NCBI RefSeq assembly: GCF_019392335.1
Contig: NZ_JAHXRQ010000003.1
Span: forward strand, 1 to 64,000
Length of the DNA stretch: 64,000 bases
From: Mameliella sp. CS4
GTDB lineage: Bacteria > Pseudomonadota > Alphaproteobacteria > Rhodobacterales > Rhodobacteraceae
Direction: 5' to 3'
In this document: in pieces, positions 52,216-62,357 of the stretch
Layout: every line of letters starts with the position of its first letter
Numbering within the stretch: the first letter of the stretch is position 1
Program-made: the position numbers and the translations under genes
The notes under the pieces: generated by a model
The model's database searches: none
What the model saw: only the letters and a program-made list of their open reading frames with translations
What the model was told of the DNA's origin: nothing

Positions 52216-54155
52216 TGTATGATATCCTCGTAACTCGGCACCACGGTCACGCCGTTTGTAACGTATTCCTGGCCGACAGTGATCACGTTGATCTCGTCCG
52301 GCAGGCCGGTGATCCAGACACCGTCGCGGGTGTCGCGCAGGATCGAGACATCCATCCACTGCACGCTGTCATCCGGCTTGACCGTGCGCACGCCCAGCTT
52401 GCCCTGGTCGTTCAAGGTCAGGGTGGACTGGGGCAAAAGGTGCGCCTTGGCGCCCTCGGCCTCGATCGCAACTTCGGCGGTCTCGCCGTCGCGGATGGTC
52501 AGGTCTGAGTTGTCGACGGTCAGTTCCACCAGGAAAGTCCGGGTGGTCGGGTCGGCACTGCGCGAAACGAAGGTGACCTCGCCCTGTATGACGCGACCGT
52601 TGGTCAGCCGCGCCCCCGCCTTGGCGCCCAGCATCACCCGCGCCACTGTGGTTTCCGGGACATAGCCGACGATCTTGATCGGGTTCAGCTGGATGACCGT
52701 GGCGCAGGCCGATCCGGGTTGCAGCAGTGCGCCCAGTTCCGCCGTGTCGGTTTCCAGCAGACCGCCAAAGGGCGCATGCACCTGCAGCCGGTCGATTTCC
52801 CGGCGGGCCGAGGCGACGGCGGCCTCGGAGGACTGGATCGCGCTCAGGGCGCTTTCCTCGCCGGTCTTGGCCGACTGGATGCCCGCCGTGGCGGTTTCAA
52901 GCTGGGCGCGTGCGGCGATGACCGCCGCCTTGGCGCCTTCGACACCCGACAGCGCCGAGGCCACGGCGGCCTTGGCGCCCTGCAATCGGCTTTGCGCAGA
53001 TTGCACACCGGCCAGGGCGTTCTGGATCTGCGCCTTGGCCGAGATCACCCCGGCGCGGGCGTTGCGGATGCCGCTTTGTGCCGCCTGCACAGCGGCCTTC
53101 GCGGTCTCGACCTGGCTCTTGGCGGTCTGGATGGCGGCCAGAGCGCCCTGCAGCTGCGATTTGGCCGTTTCGATCCCTGCTGCGGCCGATTTCAGACCCA
53201 GTTGCGCGGTCTGCACGGCGGTCAGTGCGGTTTCATAAGCGGCTTCGGCCCCGGCCAGCTTGGTCTGCGCGGCAAATCCGTCACGGGCCAGTTCCTGCGA
53301 GGCGCGCAGGTTGATCTCGGCCTCGCGCACCTGCGCCTGGGCCTGTTTCAGCCGCGCCTCCGCCTCGGGGACGCGGGCCTCGGCCTCGACCAGCCGGGCC
53401 TTTGCGGCGGGCACACCGGCTTCGGCCTCTTTCAGGCGGGCCTCTGCGGCGGGAACCGCGGCCCGGGCCTCTGCCAGCCGGGCTTCGGCCTCCGGCACGC
53501 GGGCCTCGGCCTCTTCAAGGCGGGCTTCGAATTCCGGGACGCGCGCCTTGGCCTCGGCCAGTTGCGCCTCGGCGGCGGGGACGCTGGCGCGGGCCTCGGC
53601 CAGTTGCGCCTCGGCGGCGGGCACGGCGGCCTCGGCCTCCAGGATGCGGGCCCTGGCCGAGGGCAATTGCGCCTGGGCTTCGGCCAGACGCGCCTTGGCC
53701 TCGGGCAGGCGGGCCTTGGATTCGGCCAGCCGGGCCAGCGCCTCTTGCAGCGAGACCTGGCTGGTGCCCGGGTCGATTTCGCACAGCAGTTGCCCGGCCT
53801 CGACCAGAGATCCCTTGCGGAGCGGTTCAGAGACGATCTTGCCAGAGATTTCGGCCCGCACCTCGACCTGGCGGACGGCCTGGGTTTCGCCGCGCAGGAT
53901 CACCTCGCTGTCGACAACCTGGGCCACCGACCGCTTGGCCATCACGCGCACCGCGCCTTCGGGCAGTGCATCGGGGGCCGCGGCCTCCGGCGCCGGATCG
54001 GCGATATCGACAGGATCGGGCCCGCCCTCTGCCGCATCATCCTGCGATGCCGGGGCCACCTCGCGGGAAAATTCCAGCAGTCGGTCCCGTTCGAACACAA
54101 CCCCATAAAGAACCGCAGCCACAAGGCAGGCGGTCAGGATAGACATGATGCGCAT
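52212..54155 (-). CDS. RND periplasmic adaptor with extra-long 14-residue-repeat hairpin
   Basis: 647 residues, against about 350-400 for common adaptors. N-terminal anchor (6-23), lipoyl half (88-140), a helical hairpin (141-455), then beta-barrel and membrane-proximal parts. Ascending arm (about 147-286): ten 14-residue units (LAEAxAxVPxAEAR type); Pro occurs at 151, 165, 179, 193, 207, 221, 235, 249 and 263, exactly 14 apart. Descending arm (311-450): ten 14-residue units (AGIxTAKxQLxGA type) with no Pro. It bridges the pump to an outer-membrane channel; the hairpin should be unusually long. Confidence 0.9.
   Translation of the reverse strand: MRIMSILTACLVAAVLYGVVFERDRLLEFSREVAPASQDDAAEGGPDPVDIADPAPEAAAPDALPEGAVRVMAKRSVAQVVDSEVILRGETQAVRQVEVRAEISGKIVSEPLRKGSLVEAGQLLCEIDPGTSQVSLQEALARLAESKARLPEAKARLAEAQAQLPSARARILEAEAAVPAAEAQLAEARASVPAAEAQLAEAKARVPEFEARLEEAEARVPEAEARLAEARAAVPAAEARLKEAEAGVPAAKARLVEAEARVPEAEARLKQAQAQVREAEINLRASQELARDGFAAQTKLAGAEAAYETALTAVQTAQLGLKSAAAGIETAKSQLQGALAAIQTAKSQVETAKAAVQAAQSGIRNARAGVISAKAQIQNALAGVQSAQSRLQGAKAAVASALSGVEGAKAAVIAARAQLETATAGIQSAKTGEESALSAIQSSEAAVASARREIDRLQVHAPFGGLLETDTAELGALLQPGSACATVIQLNPIKIVGYVPETTVARVMLGAKAGARLTNGRVIQGEVTFVSRSADPTTRTFLVELTVDNSDLTIRDGETAEVAIEAEGAKAHLLPQSTLTLNDQGKLGVRTVKPDDSVQWMDVSILRDTRDGVWITGLPDEINVITVGQEYVTNGVTVVPSYEDIIQ
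52806..53225 (-). repeat. 42-bp coding repeats, descending helix arm of the adaptor
   Basis: Ten degenerate 42-base units encoding the Gln/Ala/Thr-rich 14-residue repeats at residues 311-450 of the adaptor protein. They are diverged at DNA level but keep frame and length exactly. Confidence 0.75.
53297..53720 (-). repeat. 42-bp coding repeats, ascending helix arm of the adaptor
   Basis: About ten 42-base units (rich in GCCTCGGCC on the plus strand) encoding Ala/Glu/Arg repeats with a Pro at each unit boundary. Units near 53570-53640 are almost identical, suggesting recent unequal recombination or slippage. Confidence 0.8.
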
Positions 54156-54502
54156 CGTCTTCGTCCCTTCGGCGCCGAACCTCGGTGGCCCGCCGCATAT
54201 CCTGTTAATCGTTACGGTGCCGAGCCGCCCCGAACCCCGCTGACCCGGGTGACTCCGGGCTGAACTGTTCCGTTCAGTTTTAGGGTGCCGCGACGGAGGC
54301 TTCAAGCACGGGCGGGGTTTTTGCGCGGTAAAGCGGCGGTTTTTCGACAATTCTGCGAGAGTTTGACGATTAATCGGCAACTGCGCGACAATTCGCCGGA
54401 CGGGTTTCGGCGCGGAAATGGGCTCTTGCGCCGGTGCCATCTCGCCTTGGCACTGCGCGGCGGGACATGTAAGAGGGAGAAAACCAACCGGAGGGGGCCC
54501 GT
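54156..54502. promoter_or_regulatory. divergent promoter region, efflux operon and YfgM-like gene
   Basis: A 347-base gap between the efflux adaptor (minus) and the YfgM-like gene (plus). It holds the inverted repeat at 54260-54277, an AT-richer part (54320-54400) suited to promoters, and GGAGGGGG before the TTG at 54503. No further gene seen. Confidence 0.5.
54260..54277. promoter_or_regulatory. inverted repeat, candidate TetR-type operator of the efflux operon
   Basis: CTGAAC (54260-54265), six bases, GTTCAG (54272-54277), a perfect palindrome 105 bases before the adaptor start. RND operons are often controlled by TetR regulators at such sites. No regulator gene is adjacent here, so assignment is inference. 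Confidence 0.45.
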
Positions 54503-55159
54503 TTGAGCGACGCCGACAGTTTTATCGACGAGGTGACCGAAGAGGTCAAACGCGACCGCCTGTTCGCCACTTTGCGCAAGTGGGGCTGGGTTGGCGTGGT
54601 CATCGTGCTTTTGATCGTCGGCGGCACCGCCTGGCGCGAATGGCAGATCGCCTCTGCCGAATCCCGGGCCCAGGCCTTTGGTGACAGCGTGCTTGACGCG
54701 CTGGATGCCGAGGAGCCGGCGCAGCGCATCGACGCCCTGGCCGCAATCGACGCGCCAACGACCGGTGCCGCGGCGATTCTGTCGATGCTGACCGCCGCCG
54801 AGGAAGGCACCGCCGGCGACGACGCCGAGGCGGTCGCCCGCCTGCAGGCCGTGGCCGAGAACACCGAGATCCCGTCGATCTATCGACAGATCGCCAGCTA
54901 CAAGGCCCTGACCCGCGGCGCCTCCGTCCTTTCGGTGGACGAACGCCGCGCCGGTTTCGAGGCACTGGCCGTTCCGGGCCAGCCGCTGCGCCTGCTGGCC
55001 GAGGAACAACTGGCCCTGATCGAGATCGAAACCGGCGAGCGTGACGCCGCGATCGCACGGCTTGAACGCCTGGCAGAGGATGCCGAGGCAACGCAGGGCT
55101 TGCAGCGCCGGGCCGGGCAACTGATTGTGGCACTGGGCGGCGACGCGTCCGGCAACTGA
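54503..55159 (+). CDS. YfgM-like membrane-anchored TPR protein
   Basis: 218 residues from a TTG with GGAGGGGG upstream. A short cytoplasmic N-terminus (VTEEVKRDRLFATLRKWGW), one membrane helix (27-45), then a periplasmic helical TPR-like domain (EAVARLQAVAENTEIPSIYRQIAS and so on). It matches the TPR_21/YfgM family, which works beside SecYEG and in periplasmic chaperone traffic. It precedes the BamB-like gene by 65 bases, as yfgM precedes bamB in many proteobacteria. Confidence 0.88.
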   Translation: MSDADSFIDEVTEEVKRDRLFATLRKWGWVGVVIVLLIVGGTAWREWQIASAESRAQAFGDSVLDALDAEEPAQRIDALAAIDAPTTGAAAILSMLTAAEEGTAGDDAEAVARLQAVAENTEIPSIYRQIASYKALTRGASVLSVDERRAGFEALAVPGQPLRLLAEEQLALIEIETGERDAAIARLERLAEDAEATQGLQRRAGQLIVALGGDASGN

Positions 55160-55224
55160 GCCCGCGCAGGCGGGGCGCACGGCGGGGGGCAGGGCCCCGG
55201 GTAGTGACGAAAAGGGGCATGGTG

Positions 55225-56559
55225 ATGCTGCGCAAGACCTCTCTGCTGATTTCGCTGGCCGCGCTGGCGCTGACGGCCTGCGCCAAGAGCGAGCAGATCC
55301 TTCCGGGCGAACGGCTGAACGTCCGGGACGTGCTGACCGGCGGGTATGATGACGGCGCAGACCCTGCACCGGCGGGCCCGCAGGCTCGCGCCTTTTCCAC
55401 GCCCGCCAGCGTGACCAACACCGATTGGGCGCAAAGCCCGGTGTCGCCAAGGGTCCGGGTCACGAACCCGGCCCTGGGCCAGGCGCTCAAACCGCTGTTC
55501 TCGGTCGGGATCGGCGCGGGCGACGGGCGCAAGACCCGGCTGAACGCCGATCCGATCGTCGCGGGCGGACGCATCTTCACGATGGATGCCAACCACCAGG
55601 TCCGGGCCACCGCCACCTCCGGGCAGGCACTCTGGACGGCGACCCTTGTGCCGCAGCGCGACAAGGCTCCCGAGGGGCAGGGCGGCGGTCTGGCCTATGG
55701 CGACGGCAAGCTCTTTGTCTCGTCCGGTTTCGGCATGCTGACTGCGCTGGACCCGGCGACGGGGCAGAAGCTTTGGGAGCAGGATCTCAAGAACACCGCC
55801 ACCGGCGCACCGAGCTATCGCGACGGGCTGGTCTACGTCGTCTCGGGCGACAGCACAGCCTGGGCAATCGAAAGCGACGATGGCCGCGTGCGTTGGCAGT
55901 TCGAAGGCGCCAAGGATTTCAACAACATCGCCGGGGCGCCCGCGCCTGCGATCAACGACAAATACGTTGTATTCGCCTTTGGGTCAGGCGCTGTTTCGGC
56001 TGCCTTCCGCCAGGGCGGGCTGCAGGTCTGGAACGCCGAGTTGCTGGGTCGCCGCACCGGCGTCACCATCGCGGGCATCAACGATGTCACCGGTGATCCG
56101 GTGATCGCGGGCGACCGCGTCTTTGCCGGCAACCATTCGGGCCGTGCTGTGGCGCTGTCGGTCTACAATGGCGAGCGCATCTGGACCGCCAAGAAGGGCG
56201 CTCTGGGGCCGATGTGGCCCGCCGGCGATTCGGTGTTCTTCGTCTCCGATCTCAACCAGCTGGTGCGGCTGGACGCCGGAACCGGCCAGGAAATCTGGAG
56301 CCGCGACCTGCCGGGCTATCGCCCCACGCGCAATCCGAACCGCCGCCGTGACGGCTCTTACGCCAACCACGGCCCGGTGTTGGCGGGCGGGCGCCTGATC
56401 GTGGCCAGTTCGGATGGCAAGATCAGGGCCTTCAACCCGGTGGACGGCAAGTTGCTGCAGGAGATCGCGATCCCCGGTGGCGCCACCACGCGCCCCGTGG
56501 TGGCGGGCGGCACGCTTTATGTCGTATCGCGCAAGGGTGTGCTGCACGCCTACCGCTAA
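55225..56559 (+). CDS. bamB: BamB-like outer-membrane assembly lipoprotein (PQQ-repeat propeller)
   Basis: 444 residues. Lipoprotein signal with lipobox LTAC (C near residue 18), then a PQQ-type beta-propeller with repeats such as SGQALWTATLV, TGQKLWEQDL and VRWQFEGA. With YfgM upstream and der downstream the order yfgM-bamB-der matches the standard proteobacterial arrangement. The ATG at 55225 has AGGGG seven bases upstream; the ATG at 55219 and GTG at 55204 are alternatives. It supports BamA-mediated barrel insertion. Confidence 0.9.
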   Translation: MLRKTSLLISLAALALTACAKSEQILPGERLNVRDVLTGGYDDGADPAPAGPQARAFSTPASVTNTDWAQSPVSPRVRVTNPALGQALKPLFSVGIGAGDGRKTRLNADPIVAGGRIFTMDANHQVRATATSGQALWTATLVPQRDKAPEGQGGGLAYGDGKLFVSSGFGMLTALDPATGQKLWEQDLKNTATGAPSYRDGLVYVVSGDSTAWAIESDDGRVRWQFEGAKDFNNIAGAPAPAINDKYVVFAFGSGAVSAAFRQGGLQVWNAELLGRRTGVTIAGINDVTGDPVIAGDRVFAGNHSGRAVALSVYNGERIWTAKKGALGPMWPAGDSVFFVSDLNQLVRLDAGTGQEIWSRDLPGYRPTRNPNRRRDGSYANHGPVLAGGRLIVASSDGKIRAFNPVDGKLLQEIAIPGGATTRPVVAGGTLYVVSRKGVLHAYR

Positions 56560-56655
56560 AAGGAGCGCGCCTGCGGGCGCGCGCAGGGTATCTCGGCACA
56601 TCGGCCTTGCGGCCTCGGTCTCGGGGCGGGGGCGCTGCCCCCCGGCTCTGCGAGC

Positions 56656-56688
56656 CTCCCCCCGGAGGCATTTGTCCGCCCAAAGAAG
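56656..56688 (+). repeat. intergenic repeat copy 3
   Basis: CCCCCCGGAGGCATTTGTC then CGCCCAAAGAAG, related to the elements at 31323 and 48276. It lies in the 220-base gap between bamB and der, in which I see no gene. Confidence 0.55.
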
Positions 56689-56779
56689 CCGGGCAGGACC
56701 CCGGTCGCGACCGGGGATGCCCCCTTTCCCCCTGCTATGAAATGCGTTAAGCGGCGCCCTTGATCTTTGGAGCCGGGCC

Positions 56780-58252
<1,473 letters not shown>

Positions 58253-58275
58253 GGCTGGCCGGCGGGACGGGACTG

Positions 58276-58294
58276 TTTGCGGCGTCGCCGCAAA
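58276..58294 (+). terminator. hairpin after der
   Basis: TTTGCGGC (58276-58283), GTC loop, GCCGCAAA (58287-58294), 23 bases after the der stop. A further hairpin (AACAGGC/GCCTGTT) follows near 58320-58336. Confidence 0.65.
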
Positions 58295-58391
58295 GGCGCC
58301 CGCCCCCCAACCCGCGTGAACAGGCTGCGCCTGTTTGTTGGCTTTGGGAGTCACCAAGGAACAGGCTGGGGGCCGGTCCGCCGCAGGCGGT

Positions 58392-58412
58392 GAAACCTCC
58401 AGTGGAGGTTTC
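58392..58412. terminator. hairpin at the 3' end of the 58431 gene
   Basis: GAAACCTCC (58392-58400), AGT loop, GGAGGTTTC (58404-58412), perfect 9-bp stem 19 bases beyond the stop of the minus-strand gene. It may end transcription from both sides. Confidence 0.6.
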
Positions 58413-58430
58413 GAGCTGTGAAGAGGTGGC

Positions 58431-58802
58431 CTAGCGGAGCGGTTCCAGCCGGTCGAGGGCGTGGCCGTCGGCCCAGGTGCCGTGCAGCGCGCCGTCCGGC
58501 ATCAGGACGTAGACCACCGGGTTGCTATCACCTTGCCAGTCGACCGTCAGCACCCGACCCTCCAGCCGTCCTGTGCCGCGATAGACCTGGCCCGCGATGG
58601 TCCAGGCCAGCTGGTACTGGGCGCCGCTGGCCGTCATTTCCAGCGTGCCGGTATAGGCGGACCCATCCGGGTTGCGGCCTGCGACCCGGTAAGCCCCTGT
58701 GATGTCAGCACTTTCTTCGAGATGCAGGCTTTCCTGGGCCGGGAGCGGACCGGGCACAAGCGGGAGTGCGAGAAGGCAGGCAGTAAGCATCAGGGTGCGC
58801 AT
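58431..58802 (-). CDS. small secreted hypothetical protein
   Basis: 123 residues with a signal peptide (MRTLMLTACLLALPLVPG, cleavage near PAQ). The mature part is beta-rich (ITGAYRVAGRNPDGSAYTGT, AWTIAGQVYRGTGRLEG, GALHGTWADG), resembling small lipocalin-like or fibronectin-binding-like periplasmic proteins of unknown role. It is a single gene, convergent with der. Confidence 0.75.
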   Translation of the reverse strand: MRTLMLTACLLALPLVPGPLPAQESLHLEESADITGAYRVAGRNPDGSAYTGTLEMTASGAQYQLAWTIAGQVYRGTGRLEGRVLTVDWQGDSNPVVYVLMPDGALHGTWADGHALDRLEPLR

Positions 58803-58882
58803 GGACAGACCTTGTGAATGACTGCGCCAAGCCTAGGGGCGGGTCGGGCCCCTGTCCAGAACTCACAGGCCCGGTGCCGGGC

Positions 58883-59584
58883 CTATTCGGTGTCCGTGCC
58901 GCGCACGCCCAGGATGGCGATCATGCCCACCAGGGCCAGGCCGGTCACTGCGGCGTTGAAGGGTTGCCAGTTCGCCACCACCACGCCGACCAGCGCCCAG
59001 ATCACCGTCATGCCGTATTCCGGCGCCCGGTGCAGGCGGTATTGCATTGTCACCGACAGCGCCATGCAGACGGAGAGCGACAAAAGGGCCGCCGGGGTGG
59101 GGGGCATCCAGCCATAGCCGCCGATCACCACGCCGGTGCCGACGCAGGCCGCCGCCGAGAGCCAGCCCGCGTAGACCGCCACCGGCCCTTGCTGCAGCCA
59201 GCGGTCGGTGTCGCCCGCCCGCCAGAGCGCGACCAGCGCGGTGCCCAGCATGACCCAGATCAGCAGGGTGGCCAGCACCGGCGACCATTGCGCCACCGGC
59301 AGCCAGATGGTGCCCACCGCGAGGCTGGCGAAGAGCGGCGGACGCATCGGCGCCCAGTCCACGTCATCACCCCGCTGCAGCAGGCCGAAGCCCGTGCCGA
59401 CCAGAAGCCAGATGTAGATCAGGCCCCAGATGGCAAAGGCATAGCCCGCCGGTTGAACCGGCGGATCTTCCAGCAGGACCGGGAATTTCGACGGGTCATA
59501 GCCGTTAAACCCGGGCACCAGCCAAGGCGAGGCCGCGAAACAGAGCGCGGCCACGAAACACAGGAGCGCCCAGAGGCGGGTCAA
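58883..59584 (-). CDS. TspO/MBR-like tryptophan-rich membrane protein
   Basis: 233 residues, about six hydrophobic segments. PAGYAFAIWGLIYIWLLVG fits the TspO/MBR-like pattern (FxxxWxxIY). I place the start at a TTG (59584) with GGAGG seven bases upstream; a GTG at 59629 would overlap serS and add 15 residues. It may bind tetrapyrroles or act in stress response, as other TspO proteins, but the long N- and C-terminal parts make this a distant relative. Confidence 0.7.
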   Translation of the reverse strand: MTRLWALLCFVAALCFAASPWLVPGFNGYDPSKFPVLLEDPPVQPAGYAFAIWGLIYIWLLVGTGFGLLQRGDDVDWAPMRPPLFASLAVGTIWLPVAQWSPVLATLLIWVMLGTALVALWRAGDTDRWLQQGPVAVYAGWLSAAACVGTGVVIGGYGWMPPTPAALLSLSVCMALSVTMQYRLHRAPEYGMTVIWALVGVVVANWQPFNAAVTGLALVGMIAILGVRGTDTE

Positions 59585-59615
59585 GAGACCGCCTCCGGAC
59601 AGGGGACCGTCCGGA

Positions 59616-60908
59616 TCATGCCAGCGCACCCTCGGCGGTCAGCCGGGTCTTGCCGCCCAGGTAGGGATGCAGCGCCTCGGGCAGATCGACCGAGCCGTCC
59701 GCCTGCTGACCGTTTTCCAGAACGGCGATCAGGCAACGCCCGACGGCCAGGCCCGAGCCGTTCAGCGTGTGCAGGAATTCGGGCTTGCCGCCTGTGGAGG
59801 GGCGGAACCGCGCGTTCATGCGCCGGGCCTGGAAATCGCCGCAGGTCGAGACAGAGCTGATCTCGCGGTAGGTGTCCTGACCGGGCAGCCAGACCTCGAT
59901 GTCATGAGTCTTTTGCGCGCCAAAGCCCATGTCGCCGGTGCAGAGCACCACGGTCCGATAGGGCAGGCCCAGCTTTTCCAGGATGCCCTCGGCGCAGCGC
60001 GTCATGCGGTCGTGTTCCTCCAGCGACTTGTCCGGATGGGTGACAGAGACCATCTCGACCTTCTCGAACTGGTGCTGGCGTAGCATGCCCGAGGTGTCCT
60101 TGCCCGCCGACCCGGCCTCGGAACGGAAACACTGCGAATGCGCGGTGTAACGGCGCGGCAGGTAATCCTCGTCCACGATCAGGCCGTTGACGATATTGGT
60201 CAGCGTCACCTCGGAGGTGGGGATCAACCACCAGCCGTTGGTGGTCTTGTAGCTGTCCTCGCCGAACTTGGGCAGCTGGCCGGTGCCATACATCATCTCT
60301 TCGCGGACAAGCACGGGGGTCCATGTCTCTGTCAGGCCGTTCTCGTCGACATGGGTGTTGATCATGAACTGTGCCAGCGCGCGGTGGATACGGGCCACGG
60401 CCCCCGAGAGCACGACGAAGCGCGAGCCCGAAAGCTTGGCGGCCACTTCGAAATCCATCCCGGGCTTCACGCCGTCCAGGTCGAAATGCTCTTTCGGTGC
60501 GAAATCAAGTGTGCGGGGCGTGCCCCAGCGCTTGATCTCGACGTTGTCGTCCTCGTCGGCGCCTTCCGGCACCTCTGCCAGCGGCAGGTTCGGGATGCCG
60601 GCCAGCAGCGCCTCCAGCTCGGTGTCCAGCCCCTTGGCCTTGTCCTGGAGTTCGGCCACCTCGGCCTTTTTTGCGGAAACCAGCGCGCGCAGACGTTCGA
60701 ATTCGGCCTCGTCGCCGCTGGCCTTGGCCTTGCCAACCTCCTTGGAGGCGCGGTTCTGTTCCGCCTGTGCTTCTTCGGCAGCGGTGATCGCGGCGCGGCG
60801 CGCGCGGTCGAGGTCGAGGACCTGCAACGACATCCCGTCAACCCCACGGCGCGAGAGGGCCGCATCCCAGGCGGCGGGGTTTTCGCGGATGGCGCGGATG
60901 TCGTGCAT
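59616..60908 (-). CDS. serS: seryl-tRNA synthetase
   Basis: 430 residues. The N-terminal antiparallel coiled coil (about 30-100) binds tRNA; the class II core has motif 2 ([20 protein letters not shown]) and motif 3 ([14 protein letters not shown]). The ATG at 60908 follows GGAGG. It charges tRNA(Ser) and probably tRNA(Sec) if present. Placed upstream of the TspO-like gene on the same strand. Confidence 0.97.
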   Translation of the reverse strand: MHDIRAIRENPAAWDAALSRRGVDGMSLQVLDLDRARRAAITAAEEAQAEQNRASKEVGKAKASGDEAEFERLRALVSAKKAEVAELQDKAKGLDTELEALLAGIPNLPLAEVPEGADEDDNVEIKRWGTPRTLDFAPKEHFDLDGVKPGMDFEVAAKLSGSRFVVLSGAVARIHRALAQFMINTHVDENGLTETWTPVLVREEMMYGTGQLPKFGEDSYKTTNGWWLIPTSEVTLTNIVNGLIVDEDYLPRRYTAHSQCFRSEAGSAGKDTSGMLRQHQFEKVEMVSVTHPDKSLEEHDRMTRCAEGILEKLGLPYRTVVLCTGDMGFGAQKTHDIEVWLPGQDTYREISSVSTCGDFQARRMNARFRPSTGGKPEFLHTLNGSGLAVGRCLIAVLENGQQADGSVDLPEALHPYLGGKTRLTAEGALA

Positions 60909-60992
60909 CGTATCCTCCAGAAGGTAGTGTGAGTCGCGGGGGTTATGCCCCATCTTGATTAAGGAAGGTAGAGGGGCTGCGGGTCTTCCCTG

Positions 60993-61640
60993 TCAATCCC
61001 GGCCCGCTGCCGCGAATTCCCGCCGCAGCCAACCGTCGACCGGCACCGCCAGCGCCTCTTCGTCGCGGGTAACGGCGACGATCACCGCGACGATGCGCCG
61101 TGCCGCGCCGTCGCCCGCCATGACCGGCCCGCCGCTTTGTCCGGGTTCGACCCGGCAGCCGATGCGCCAGATGCCGCGATCCTTGTCGCCATAACACAGC
61201 GGTGTCACGGTCAGCCTGTGCGGGCGCGAGCGGCGATAGCCCATCAGGGTCAGAGGTCCGGGCAGGGCGGCGCTGCCAATGCGTAGCGGTGGCGGGTCCA
61301 GCGGGTTTTCCAGTTCGACCACGGCGATGTCATGGCGCAGGTCGAACCGGCCCTGGGCATAGGCCTGGGGATGGACGCGCACCTCGCGGATGCGGGCGGC
61401 GCCTGTGTGCCCCGCGCCATCCCATCCGGCGACAAAGACCATGTCCGTGATCCGCTTGAGATAGCCATCCTCTGGCCGGGTCACGCAATGGGCGGCGGTC
61501 AGGGCCAGGTCGGGGGCGATCAGCGTGGCGGTACACATCTCGGTCATGCGGTAGCCGGCGGTGTTTAACCGCCCGATCGAGGGTTCCCCGGCCAGAAGGG
61601 GCAGGGGCAGCAGCAAGAGTGTCAGAGCCATGCGCAGCAT
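60993..61640 (-). CDS. small trypsin-like serine protease
   Basis: 215 residues with a signal peptide (MLRMALTLLLLPLPLLAG). Catalytic H51 (LTAAHC), D104 (RHDIAVVEL) and S169 (GQSGGPV) are all present. Cys pairs C36-C52 and C149-C162 are likely disulfides. Exported. The start ATG at 61640 is preferred; ATG 61631 would shorten the leader. Unlike the protease at 34307 it has no extra domain. Confidence 0.88.
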   Translation of the reverse strand: MLRMALTLLLLPLPLLAGEPSIGRLNTAGYRMTEMCTATLIAPDLALTAAHCVTRPEDGYLKRITDMVFVAGWDGAGHTGAARIREVRVHPQAYAQGRFDLRHDIAVVELENPLDPPPLRIGSAALPGPLTLMGYRRSRPHRLTVTPLCYGDKDRGIWRIGCRVEPGQSGGPVMAGDGAARRIVAVIVAVTRDEEALAVPVDGWLRREFAAAGRD

Positions 61641-62063
61641 GAGGCGGCCTTTCGCTTTGGCCCTGTTCGCAACAAGAAAGGTAGGCGGCGCGCGGCTCCC
61701 GGGCAAGGCCGTGACGTCTCAAGACGGGGATCGCGGCGGTGCCAGCCCTTGCCCATGCCAGAGGCGCCAGAGCAAGAAGACGCGCGGAGTTCCTGACGGA
61801 TCCTTTCCTGCTCGGCCCGGGTGGGATCGACGCCCCCGTCCGAGGGGATCGCGCCGACCCAAGGCGCTTTCAGACGGTTGAAAGAGGTCGGTCGGTTGCG
61901 CGCCACTGCCGCCCGAGACCGGGTCAGGCGGAAAACACGCGCTCTTGCAGGAAACAAATGCGTGCTGGCGCCGGGGCCTTCTTGCATCTGGCCAGTACCG
62001 CGCATAGGTTCCGGCCAAATTTCGCGGGGGATGCCCCGCCGTAATCCAACAGGAGCATCCTCA
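61641..62063. other. 423-base gap between the protease gene and yajC
   Basis: It must hold the yajC promoter. I see AGGAG before the yajC start and a small inverted pair (CGGGG/CCCCG) near 62025-62038. Open frames on either strand have poor codon use, no good start site and no family pattern. No tRNA or known riboswitch pattern was recognised. Confidence 0.4.
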
Positions 62064-62351
62064 ATGGACGTAAGCGCAATCGGCCAGTTTCTTCCGCTCA
62101 TCCTGATCTTCGCGATCATGTATTTCCTGCTGATCCGTCCGCAGCAGAAAAAGATGAAGGAACACCAGAAAATGGTTGGCGCGCTGCGCCGCGGCGACCA
62201 GGTCGTCACCCAGGGTGGGCTGATCGGCAAGGTTGCCAAGGTCAAGGACGACAAGGAAATCGAGGTCGAGCTGGCCGAGGGCGTCAAGGTCCGCGTGGTC
62301 AAGCAGACCATCGCGCAGGTCCTGTCCAAGACCGAACCGGCCGAAAGCTGA
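62064..62351 (+). CDS. yajC: preprotein translocase subunit YajC
   Basis: 95 residues, single membrane helix (about 7-25, LPLILIFAIMYFLLIRPQQK) and a cytoplasmic domain (RRGDQVVTQGGLIGKVAKV). It joins SecDF with SecYEG. AGGAG is 9 bases upstream of the ATG. secD follows after 6 bases, the usual yajC-secD-secF order. Confidence 0.95.
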   Translation: MDVSAIGQFLPLILIFAIMYFLLIRPQQKKMKEHQKMVGALRRGDQVVTQGGLIGKVAKVKDDKEIEVELAEGVKVRVVKQTIAQVLSKTEPAES

Positions 62352-62357
62352 TCGGGT

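Noticed and set aside
53297..53720. Regular 42-base repeats, considered as a CRISPR array
   Set aside because: No spacers; the units are contiguous, in frame, and encode a helical repeat in a recognised adaptor.
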